A program made the translations under genes and the position numbers. The notes beneath the pieces were generated by a model that saw nothing but the letters and a program-made list of their open reading frames with translations, searched no databases and was not told where the DNA came from. Of a stretch of DNA of 64,000 nt, positions 48,413 through 59,333 are shown piece by piece. Within the stretch, counting starts at the first letter, position 1. Every line of letters begins with the position of its first letter. The DNA comes from Crotalaria pallida. Taxonomy: Eukaryota; Streptophyta; Magnoliopsida; Fabales; Fabaceae. The DNA lies in assembly GCA_037953625.1 (NCBI GenBank), contig CM075656.1:90167001-90231000 (forward strand), read 5' to 3'.

Positions 48413-49472
48413 CGGGGTTTGCTAACATGAGGAAGTTTTTTCTTCAATAGGATCAAGATAGCATTGTGTACTATAAAATTCGGACAAAAATACCCTTATG
48501 TATTTTGTGATAAAGAATTTTATGACAAGGGTATTTTAATAAATTGATATTCTATAATAAAAAATTAAATAAAAAAAATCTCAGCCACCCCCCCAAACCC
48601 TTCGACACATCTCAATTCTTTCCCATTCAATTATTCCAAAACCTAGATCTAGCACCTGCTTCTCCTCTTGTTTCAATCGCCGTCTTCTCCCCACCCCACC
48701 TGCCATCGTTGCTCCGCCAAAGACCATCGCTCGTGCCCCTACCTAGCCATTAGCGACCATCATCACCCTCACGGTCTTACCCAAGGAAAGACCACCGCTC
48801 GTCCCTGGCCGTCGCTTGCCGTCGCTCGCGTTCGTTCCCTTTTTCCTCCTCACCAGATGCTTGCCACGTTGCTCGTGTCTTCCACTGCCATTTGACGATT
48901 CGAGTCTCACCGTTGTGACGACTTTTGTTATTAAAAAAAATTGTGTTCACCTGTAATTTTTAATCTCTTTGCTACAACTCTAATTTATTTTGATACAACT
49001 CTGACTTTTTATTCTCTTTGCTGCAGCTCATGTGTTTTTTATGGGTTTGATTTTAATATTATGATAAAGTCCTGTAAGATGTGCTTGATTTAGATTTAGG
49101 TACCAGATGGTGATGAAAGTGTCAGTTTGGTATTCATGTTTCTCACAACAATTAGCACCAGTGCAGGAACTAACAACTTCAACAAATTATAGTGGTCATG
49201 ATATGAGAATTGCTTAGCGCTTCACTTTCTTGTAGCATATGCTGCTTTTTCAAGGTAGAAACTAACTTTCACTTCCATTTCATTATTTGATACATTAATA
49301 TTTCTCTGTTATGAAATCTTAGTTTTCAGCACTAATTTTTTTTTAATTATGAACCATGAGTGAGAGTAGTAACAATGAATACTAATTTGTGATTGATACT
49401 GTAATTTTTTTACTTAACGTTGCATGTTATAAAGACATTTGTAAATGTATGATACTGATAATTAATTGACAG

Positions 49473-49592
49473 GGAAGTAGAAGAAATTTGAACATTTATG
49501 AGAAATTGGAAGGAGCAAAAGTCAGAATGCAACTATTGCAAGTAGATTTAATGGAAGAAGGCAGTTTTGACAAAGCTTCATCCATTGTGTAA
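49473..49592 (+). pseudogene. Captured fragment of an NADP-dependent SDR (CCR/DFR-like) gene
   Basis: Straight after an AG acceptor-like site, 39 codons read GSRRNLNIYEKLEGAKVRMQ and then LLQVDLMEEGSFDKASSIV before a stop. This matches the second-exon block of cinnamoyl-CoA/dihydroflavonol reductase-type proteins (L.GAKERL.LFKADLLEEGSFD). The Rossmann glycine motif and the catalytic YxxxK are absent, so it is only an exon fragment inside the long-TIR element. A degraded second copy of part of it (cttgcaagtagatttaatga) follows at about 49620. Confidence 0.6.
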
Positions 49593-51001
49593 TATCTTGT
49601 TTGGATAGTTGTACTAACTCTTGCAAGTAGATTTAATGAAAGAAGACATCTTTGCTTCCAATGGAATTTTTGTAATACATAGTTTATAGATGGTTGTCCC
49701 AACTCTTGATGTATATTAGTTTGTTAACTTATTGTAGGAAATTAATTTGGTGGTCAAATGGTTAATTTTATAGCTTAACTCAGTCTTTGTAAATGGTTAA
49801 AGAATCCCTTGTACTTCCGTCATTAAATTTGTTGTCTGATTAAAAATGAATGACTTTATGTTTACAGAATTGTATATGGATGGTAAGGTAGTCTTTTGAC
49901 AAATATTGATTGAAATGGTTAGTTCTTTATATTGGTCATATTCATCTGGCAAAGTTTATTGCCATTACAACCATGAGTTGCTACTACTGATACTTTGTTT
50001 CAAAATAAAGTTTAAAAAAAAATTAGAATCATGGAAGATTATCATTATCAATGTGTAGCCAATATATAGCAATTCATTGTTTCAAAATACAGACACATCC
50101 GATACAAAGTTTGCTCTCTTTACTACAGCTAATTTCAGAACCTGGAACTGGCTTGTTATTCACACATTTCAAGTCTGCAAGAAGAATGGTGGCTAGGTGT
50201 TTTACATAATTACTTAGTTAATGGTACACAATTGCTTAGTTACTGGTCTGGACATGATTGATATATATGCCTGAGTTTACTTTTTGATCTTATAGCCATA
50301 GTACTAGGCGTTTTTTAAGTGCAGGTTAGGTGATGTAAATTCCAATGAAATTGTTTCAAAATACAGAATATGGATTGTAGCCAATATAGCAACTCATTGT
50401 TTCAAAATATGGAATATGGAATAACCAAAAATCACCCTTAGTCTTTATTATACTCCATTTTTCTCTAAGCAATGCATATCCCAAATTGGAGCAAATCTTG
50501 CACTGCATACCAACAAACTCCTCTTTCTCACCATGGATGATTGGATAAAATATTTTGTAATGCTAGAAACTAACAGTTTATAATAAAGACAAATAATTTT
50601 TTTTTGAAAAATTTAAATTGTATTAATACGTTGCCCAACAAGTATGATGTGGTGATTGTGCATGTTACAAAGCAATGACAACAACAAGAAATCTAATTTT
50701 GTTGAATGAATGCAGTAAAGCTCCAACACATAGTAACAAATGTCAGAATAAATGTACAGACTTTGAAGATGGTAGCTTGAAGTAAGAACAAATGGAGGTA
50801 GTAGAGAGGATTAAATCGAAATAAGGAGAATAGAAGAGAACAAGCCTCTTCCTCTATACACCATTACTCCTATACTACCTATCCTGCATAATCTAATAAA
50901 ATTAAGTAGCTTCATGGGCATAATAACAGAGGTATAACAGTAGATAGGGTAGAAACCCCAATGAAAAGTTTTGTTATCCTTGAATGCAATCGGCTCTCAA
51001 C

Positions 51002-51115
51002 TCAATTCAACAAATTATAGTCATCCAACTTGTCATTGTACTGCAACACCTTTCTCTTTATCTTGGATGAATCCACCCATGTAATGAAGTCTTCCATATT
51101 TCTGGTTACTATTGA
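51002..51115 (-). pseudogene. Possible captured 3' exon, unrecognised
   Basis: A - strand frame, open from about 51115 to a TGA at 51002-51004, reads SIVTRNMEDFITWVDSSKI followed by KRKVLQYNDKLDDYNLLN. The composition looks like a genuine protein C-terminus, acidic with a conserved appearance, but I cannot name the family. It abuts the inner end of the right TIR. Confidence 0.4.
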
Positions 51116-52096
51116 CATCAACGACTGTTGGAGACTTTCATCACCATCTGGTACCTAAATCTAAATCAAGCACATCTTACAGGACTTTGTCATAATATTA
51201 AAATCAAACCCATAAAAAAACACATGAGCTGCAGCAAAGAGAATAAAAAGTCAGAGTTGCAGCAAAGAGATTAAAAATTAGAGGTGAACACAATTTTTTT
51301 TAATAACAAAACTCATCACAGCGGTGAGACTCGAATCGTCAAATGGCAGTGGGAGACGCGAGCAACGTGACGAGCATCTGGTGAGGAGGAAAGAGGGGAC
51401 GAACGCGAGCGACGACAAGCGGCGACCAGGGACGAGCGGTGGTCTTTGCTTGGGTAAGGCCGTGAGGGTGATGATGGTCGCTAATGGCTAGGTAGGGGCA
51501 CAAGCGATGGTCTTTGGCGGAGCAACGATGGCAGGTGGGGTGGGGAGAAGACGGCGATTGAAACAAGAGGAGAAGCAGGTGCTAGATCTAGGTTTTGGAA
51601 TAATTGAATGGGAAAGAATTGAGATGTGTCGAAGGGTTGGGGGGGTGGCTGAGATTTTTTTTTATTTAATTTTTTTATTATAGAATATCAATTTATTAAA
51701 ATACCCCTGTGCCATAAAATTCTTTATCACAGAATACATAAGGGCATTTTTGTCCGAATTTAATGGTACACAATGCTATCTTGATCCTATTGAAAAAACA
51801 GTTTCCTCATATTAGCAAACCCCTATATAACATGAAAATTTATCACAAACTTATACATTTCAAATAATTTTCATATTTTATTATAACTTAAAAGGATACT
51901 ATTACATGAGACTAAATGATAGTATACTTTGCATATATCGATAAATAATCATACAAATAACATAAAAATAGTAAAAAAAAAAAGAATAATCATTAAAATT
52001 TAAAGTGGATTTTCAGTGTTGTCTAAAATCTTTTATTAACTACTCCAAAAACTATTAATGGAAAAAAAATTAAAGACATTTTTTTCCACAATGTTG

Positions 52097-52789
52097 TAAT
52101 TTTCAAATAAAAAATGACTTAATTATGTTGCAAGTCCTTGAATTTTAGGGTTGTTTTATCACAAGCTCTTGTTCTTTTTTCTCATGTCTATCTGGCTCCC
52201 CAAAGCTACTTTTGAGTTTGTCATATATTCCAATCCTGACAAAATATTGCTGATATGTCATACCGGAATGACTCAAGAGACTCGCCACGTGGGCGAAGAC
52301 GATTTCTCTCTTTAATCTTTTTTTTAAACTAAAAATATAAAAATATTAGTTTTTTATTATTATTTTTTAAAAAAATCTTCACCCGCATGACTAATTTCAA
52401 ATAATGGGGATATTTTTGGTCTTTTAAATAAAATAATAAGTGCAAAAAAATTTAACAATGAAGCCAAAAATCTTAATAAAGCCAGAACAGCAGAACTCAA
52501 CGAATTCAAGATTAGTACTAGTATGAATAGAAAATCTAATACTATATAATAAGTAAATTTATAAAGGCCCGGCAATATTATCCGTTATTTTGACTCAAAC
52601 AAAGAACATTTATAGTATTTTTGATTATCCATATTAAAAAAATGATATTTCATCATCTTATGATATTATTATGTATCATTTGTGAATCAATTATTCATGC
52701 AGCATGTACTACCTTAAAATACATGTCATTCATGCATATGGGTGATTAGAAAAACTTTTAAACCGATTTGTTAGAATGATATATGATTG
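52097..52789. other. AT-rich intergenic sequence
   Basis: No gene or element end recognised. Lies just right of the duplication copy B boundary. Confidence 0.5.
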
Positions 52790-54650
52790 CTCTATTCTAA
52801 TTATGGCTTGGTTTTTCTATCATAATTGCATGGGGAAAAGCATCTAAAAGCTTCCTTAGTTTCATTTGGTAAGTCAGGAGGGAGAAATCATTTTAAAAGA
52901 CAGAAAAGAAAACTTAAACCACTCGAATTGAAGGAGCATAAAGCATCCAGTGGGCATGGAAAAGAGGAAGAAGTTAGGCATCTCATAATCTGAGGCAAAA
53001 GATTAGCATAAGAAAGATGATAGGACAATTAAAAATTGAACTATATAATATAACACAATAAGGCTAGAACTCTATATATGTTAGTATGTCCTCCAATTAG
53101 CGCCATAACGTAACAGCATATCACAAAAGAAATGAAGTTCTTGTTGCAGTTCCCCTGCTGCTCATGTTTCTGTTTCACTTATCCAAAGAAAGAGAAGCAT
53201 AATGAGAAGAAAGCCAAGGATCATTAACAGAGGGTATATCTTAAACCAGCAAGTTCACTATGAGTTTATGTTAGATTTGGCTGCTGCTATCAATTCACTA
53301 TAAAGAAATTCATTAGAAATCATTCCTGTAAACTTATCAATGAAGTAGCGACATAAGTGATAAGTCTTCCCAATGCAATATCAAATTGTCCTGTGTCTTC
53401 TTTTGTAATTTTTATAAGGAAATAATTAGTTGCTCTCTCTGGTTTCCTTTAGATTATCATATTTGATCTTTCTGCTAATGCATTCACATTTCACAGTAGA
53501 ACATTGGCCGGTACTAACATTTTTGGGCCTAGGCGGAAAAAAATACGAAGCCGAAAAAGGAGTTAAGTATGTGATATTTTTATACCAAAATTTGATTAAA
53601 ACTTAAAAGAGTTGTGAAAATTGTAAAAGCAAAATAAATATATGAAAATTCTTAATGTATAAAATTTTTTTTATAAAATTTTTGGCTTGTTTATGGTTTT
53701 GGTTCTTAAAAGTTCACCGTGTTTTGGTTTTAGTCTCTAAAAGTTATTTTGACCGTAATTGATCCTTAATTTTTCAAACATTTTGGTTTTGGTCTCATCT
53801 ATTAGAAAAATTCAATTATTTGTTGACGTGGTTAATGGAAGTCCACACCAACAACTATGTGGTGTGAGATAGCGCCAAATAAGTATTGTGACATGGATGA
53901 TTCAGGTCCATAAACGCAAAATTTTGCGTATGAGACCATTTTGTATCCATAGATCTATATCATCCACGTCATATTGCTTATTTGGCGTCTCCTCACACTA
54001 CGTGACTGCTGATACGGTGTTCTGCTAGCACATCAACAAATAATAGTTTTTTCATAATGGAGTAAATCAAAACCAAAATGTTTAAGGACCAGTCCCAATC
54101 AAAATAACTTATAGGACCAAAACCAAAACACGTTGAACTTTTAGGGACCAAAAACATAAATAAACCTAAAATTTATACATCAAAATTCAAACAAATATAA
54201 GATTACATACTAATTATAATCTTGTAAAATGAATTTTATTTTCTTATCCAATTATTATAAGCTATTAAAAAAATGTAGATTAAAAAATAGGTAGCCTATT
54301 TTTATTTTTTGGGGCTCTTTTAATCCCAAACCCTAGGTGGTCGCCCTTTGGAACAACCTTAGGACCGAGCCTAATTAGAACAACAGCTCTTAAAAACATA
54401 AATGGCACATTAGAATTTAGAACATAATAATATTCTATTATTAATGCGAATTTCTTTGATGGTGCAATCACCAATACATTACAATGCATGCCTTCATGTG
54501 CAATTATAATGTGAAACTCAATTTACACCATTCCCGAATTCTGCATGCTCATTAGAGGATGCAATTGAAGATTCATTATTTTATATTTTACAATTATTTT
54601 TGCAGTTAAGAAGTTCCATTATCACAGGATCTGTAATATCTATCATCAAT
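52790..54650. repeat. Decayed duplicate of the 3' region of the Pkr1-like gene
   Basis: Collinear with about 54990-56090. Shared blocks include ggagcataa(a/g)gcatccag, aaatgaagttct, gttgctctctctgg-like sequence, and tgcattacaatgcatgcctt-like sequence. The coding exon present at 55521-55620 in the other copy is missing here: homology jumps from the bases just 3' of its stop to the intron beyond. A TIR element (53683-54172) has been inserted. Non-coding relic. Confidence 0.7.
53683..54172. mobile_element. TIR element, same family as 35196-35708
   Basis: Ends ggcttgtttatggttttggt and complementary aaaaacataaataaacct, with the inner ggttttagtctctaaaagtt arm and its complement. The core carries a tccatggatgat-like palindrome flanked by tttggcg and cgccaaat. 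Confidence 0.7.
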
Positions 54651-55520
54651 AAAATACCATCATTAGCAAAAATATTAATAACCTCATTCTCATTTTTGTT
54701 ATCTAAAAATTTTAACTCGATTTAAAAAAGCTTTTAGTTTTTATAATTTTCTTTCTTTCTGAAGTTAGCCTAGATTATCTATCACTTAGTTTGCTTTGTT
54801 ACCTAATATTTTTATTTTTGCATTGGTACTGATAAACTTAGTTGCCTCTGGTTAACAATAAAATAAAGTAAAAAACTGCTACTGCTACGTCAAAACTTCG
54901 CAAATTTTTTGCAGCATAAGAAGTCCTAAATGCTTATTGAAATACTCTGGTTAATAATATACCACTTAACCCAAAGAGGCAAAGAGCATGGCCAGTAGTC
55001 TTGATTATAATTATCATACCCTTATATTCTTAAACAAAATTCTATGAGGAGAACATCTAAAAGCTGCCTTTAGTTTTGTTTGGTAAGACAGGAGAAATCA
55101 TTTTAAAAAGAGAGAAAAAGAAAACTTAAACCACTTGAAGGAGCATAAGGCATCCAGTGGGCATGGAAAAGAGGCAGAAGTTAGTCATCTTCTCACTTGC
55201 TTGTACAACACGATAGGTCATAACAGCAGATTAAAAAGAAATGAAGTTCTGGTTGCAGTTCGCTTGCTGCTCATGTTTCTTTTTCACAGATCCAAAAGGA
55301 AGAGAAGCATAATATGAAGAAAGCCAAGTCATGGACAGAGGGGTATATCTTGAGCCAGTATGTTCTTCACAAAATCCTGCAATAGTTGGTTGCGCTCCAT
55401 TCACTATGAAGGAATTTCATCTAAGATTAATCTTGTAAGCATTCTAATGAAGCATCCACATAAATCCTCCCAATCTCAAAGTATCTTGTGCCTTCTTTTG
55501 TAATGTTAATAAGGAAATAG

Positions 55521-57708
55521 TTATTTGCTCTTTCTGGATTCTTCTAGATTCTCATTTTTCACCAAGCCCATCTCACGCATTTGATGTTCAACTGAGACTA
55601 GGCCAGTTTGAGCAAGAAACCTGCAGGGAAAAATGTATTGAGTAACGATAAAGCATCTCTTAATTTAGATGCAAAAAAAAAAAAGTGATCCGCGAATTCT
55701 CTGTAGTGAAGGCAAGTATATATGCATTGAGATTTTGTCTGCTAATGCATTTACATTAGAACATCAGAATTATTGCTAATAAATGCAAGGTCTAAAATAT
55801 CAAACAACTCTTAAAACATAAATTGCATATCAGAACATTCTATGCTATTACTTACGAATGATGCCATCACCAATCCATTACAATGCATGCCTTCATTTGC
55901 TGTTATAATATGAAACTTAATTTACTTCATTCCCCAATTCTGAATGCCTATGCACGTTGGGATAGACCAATAGTAAAAAACAAAAATGAATAAACTAACA
56001 TCAGAGTTGCAAACTCTGATGCAATTGAAGATTCATTTATTTTATACTAACTAATGCCTTTTTATTATTTTTGTTGTTAGGAAGTTCCAACCATATCAAA
56101 TGACCCACAATAACATGTTTTACAAAGGTAATGAAATAAATATGTTTTCCATACATGCTACAAACTACAGTTTCATTTACTGACCACACATAACTACCAA
56201 CCCATTAAGGTTTGATGCTGTTATAACTATTTAGGTTCCTGAAAACTGTCATTCCTTGAAGTTTGACTTGACTACAACCGACAAACCTCTTGCTCAAGAA
56301 ATTACACTGACCTGACGTTCACGATCCTAAACCACTGCGAATCAGCACAGCAGTGACAGCACCCACTTACCACAGAGAAATCAACCCACAATGGATGGGG
56401 TCATGGACTTTGCAGTAGTTCTAGGCGACGAGTTGAGAGTGATGGTTCCATTTTGTGATCAGTTTTATTAACCCCGAGGTTTTGTGTTACTAAAGGGATG
56501 TCAGTATAATTTCACAAAAAGGACTAGTATCAAGTACGTAGTACTCTCTCCGATCCTTAATATAAGTCTCTTTTGGGAACTTTTGTTGGTTCTATTTATA
56601 AGCTCTTTTTCCAATTTCCCATGACATAAATTATTTCTTTTCTACAAACACCCCTATTCACTCAATACTTTTTAGAATCCCAATAATAACAGGGGATAAT
56701 TTTGAAAAAGACATCAAATGTTATCAATGTCATTAACAATATTAACTAACTTTCTTAATTCCTAGGAATTTCCCCAAAGAGGGCTTATAGTATTAAGGAC
56801 TGGAAGGAGTATAATTAAGTCAATCCCCAGGAGATCAGCGTAATCTCCACAAAACTATTTGTACACATCATTTGCATCCCACCTAGAGTTATTGCAATAA
56901 TTAAATTTTTGATCCGGATCTAAAACATGAACAAATAATTCAACTAACATAAGAGCATTTGTAACATTCATTCCAACAACATTATTATTGGACTAAACAA
57001 TAAACAACAGACAAATGTGCAAAAGGAAAAGGAATCCAACAAGAGGAACCACAATTTCATCATGAATTCAATAGCATATGCATCATCAAATATAATAATC
57101 TTAAGCCAAAAATAGTGCTTTCATCCTCTAAGTTATTTTCGGATTTCAATTTTGTTCTACAAGCGTTTTTTTTTTTTTTTTTTAAAAAAAAATTTGGCCA
57201 CTGAGTTCAGAATAAAAAATCTACCAAAACATTCACCATTTTTTCTAAATTGAACCATAAAAAAAAGATTTTAGGATCCATTTGAAACAAAATGATAACT
57301 TTAGGACCAAATTGCAAAGAAAAACTTATGAAATGGAATTGAAATCAGAAAATAACTTTGGAATGAAGAGGAGGAAGGGTTACAAACCAGCTAAGGAGGA
57401 AGAAGAGGGTGAGGCAGATGAGAACAAGGAAAGTGACATGAAGCATCAAAGGTGAATCACTGGAAGAGAATGCTAAACCCAACATCACAGCAAGAGACAC
57501 ACCCATCATTAAAAAAGTGAACTTTAGAGTAATCCAAGTGGGACCCTGAAATTGGAATCGACAAGAAAATCAAAAAATAAACAAGGGTAACAAAAATAAT
57601 TCAAAAATTGATAGGAAGAGTACGGACATTGACACCAGGAGCTAAAGCACCGAGAAGAACTGCTTGTGCTGATGACACATCTTCGTTACTGCTCTCTGAT
57701 TCCATCAT
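55521..57708 (-). CDS. PKR1: V-ATPase assembly factor Pkr1-like small membrane protein
   Basis: Exons 57628-57708, 57388-57545 and 55521-55620 join in frame to 112 aa; introns are GT-AG, the second 1.77 kb long. After a short Ser/Glu-rich head the protein reads VLLGALAPGVN then GPTWITLKF. Two hydrophobic segments follow (about residues 36-54 and 65-83, the second ending LFFLLSW), then FLAQTGLVSVEHQMREMGL. This matches the Pkr1/DUF3317 family. In yeast, Pkr1 is an ER membrane factor for assembly of the V-ATPase Vo sector; plants have small homologues of this length. Function is inferred from family. The ATG at 57708 is the first of two adjacent ATGs; either may be used. Confidence 0.85.
56544..56809. 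mobile_element. Stowaway-like MITE in Pkr1-like intron 2
   Basis: TA-flanked ends CTCTCTCCGATCCTTAATAT and complementary TATTAAGGACTGGAAGGAG. About 266 bp with palindromic arms (aagctctttttcc, agggcttatag). No coding potential. Confidence 0.75.
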
Positions 57709-57829
57709 GCACCAAGTAGGAGGAGATTCTGAAAATATGTGCTCTCCTTCTTCGCTTTTCAAGTTCCTGATGTTGTTGTTGTTGTTTTTTGTTTTGTTTT
57801 TTTTTTTTTTTTCAGTTTTTTAGGAAAAA

Positions 57830-58689
57830 AAATAAGAGATGATTTATTTATTTATTTATTCCTTCCTTCTGAAGTGATGCAATTGGACCAGGTTTAAGAG
57901 ATTTTGGGGCGAAGTGAAAGGGTGCTTTCTTTTTAAAAAAAAAACAATTTTTTTTCCCTAAAAACAAACTAAAATGCATTTGAATTTATTTACCAAATTA
58001 CTCTTACCATTCTCATTCATGTGTCCTTTTTAAGAAAAAAAATTGTTCCAATTTATTTTACTCATTTAGAAATTTAAAATTATAATAATTATTTTTCATA
58101 TCTATCCTTAGTCAATAATTTACATAAGTAGTGAAAAAATTAATGATAAAAAAATAAAAAAGACATTATTGAAAAAATAATTCAACGGACACAATTATTA
58201 CATTTTTTTAAAGGGTATTTTTTTTAATAATTTAAAGGGTATTTTTTTTGGAATGAAACAGATATATAAAAATAAAGGGTTTTCAAACAGATTTGAATTT
58301 TTTTTTATAAAAATCCGAAGTATTTAACAAATAAATAAATAAATAATGGTTTTCTTAATTTCAACCTTGAGTTGAGAATAAACACCCAAAAATAGATATT
58401 TTTTTTAATAAAAGTTTTAATTCTTAGTTTCACCATTTTCTATAAAAACACATTCACTTAAAAAAAAAAAAAATTTCAATACAATTTTTTTATGATAGTT
58501 TATTCCATACATGGTTCATATATTAAAAAAACCAATTGTGATGGATAGTTGCGGTATTCATATTTCAAAATAAAATACATTTCATTACATTATAGCTTTT
58601 ATATATAAAATTACAAATTCAGTTTTCGCATTTCATTCGGTACCAAAATTTATTTCACCCTTCAATCAATAAAAACCAAACGTTATTGA
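57830..58689. other. AT-rich intergenic sequence upstream of the Pkr1-like gene
   Basis: No gene. May include the body of a Helitron whose 3' end is at 58690-58718; a 5' TC end could not be fixed. Confidence 0.5.
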
Positions 58690-58718
58690 CCCGTGCATCG
58701 CTCGGGCATACATACTAG
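58690..58718 (+). mobile_element. Helitron-like 3' terminus
   Basis: A GC-rich imperfect palindrome CCCGTGCATCGCTCGGG is followed after eight bases by CTAG and then T. A short hairpin about 10 bp before CTRR, with a T after it, is the Helitron 3' signature. The 5' end is not identified. Confidence 0.55.
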
Positions 58719-59333
58719 TTTCTTTACAAGGGTGGACACCAATAATACTTTTTCTTTTACTACCACAACAATACCAACATCAACCCAACTTTCATAATTT
58801 TTGGATAGAAAAATGATACTCTCATTTTTTTTTTTTTTTTTGAGATGTAAGGAAGAAGAAATAAGAAGAGGAATAAGAGAAGTAATTGATGATGTAATAT
58901 GACAAAATTCAAATTAAAATATGAAGAAAAAAAAAATTGTAAGAATATAAATGTCCTACTCATGCCAAAATCTAGCAACGCATATACCTTAAAAAGTTTT
59001 TGTCTCACCCTGTGTACTAAGCTTGTTTTGACTAATTATGTATTCTTGGAGTGAGGATTTCCTCTTCCTGTTAACTTCAACTCTCCATATTTTACATCCT
59101 AGAATAATGTTGCTTTATGAATATATGATTATGATTTCAACAAAATAAAAAGCTAAAGGTAGGATATATCATCATCATCCACTTTCTTTGAAATTTGTCA
59201 ATCAGGAAATGAATGATACATTTATATAGTATACATTATATGTGTGCTCATTTATACTGTTTGTAGCTTCCTATGTAATCAAGGTGCTCACCAAGGTGCA
59301 CAATAATTAGCAAATGTTCCAGCTGAGGAGGTC

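Larger units (their letters stand above)
48414..51823. mobile_element. Mutator-like element with about 700-bp TIRs (Pack-MULE candidate)
   Basis: Ends GGGGTTTGCTAA and TTAGCAAACCCC. The inverted arms are 48414-49120 and 51134-51823 and stay highly similar throughout. The AT-rich target (atatatatc | ... | tatataaca) gives no clean duplication. The internal 2 kb lacks a transposase but holds a reductase-like gene fragment (49473-49592) and an unassigned 3'-exon-like frame (51002-51115). Flanks on both sides align with uninterrupted copy A near 21830, so this is an insertion in copy B. Confidence 0.75.
23119..52096. repeat. Tandem segmental duplication, copy B
   Basis: Direct-oriented second copy of 8165-22120, expanded to about 29 kb. 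Insertions seen by comparison with copy A are a TIR element in the reductase, a hAT element behind it, two elements in LEUNIG-like intron 2, an 8.6-kb LTR element, a SINE with its own insertion, and a 3.4-kb long-TIR element. Exons of the co-repressor remain aligned throughout. Confidence 0.9.

Noticed and set aside
48668..48895. 75-codon Pro/Ser/His-rich frame, repeated inverted at 51339-51566
   Set aside because: Lies in the two TIR arms and is mirrored because the arms are inverted copies. It is GC-rich low-complexity sequence without a family match.
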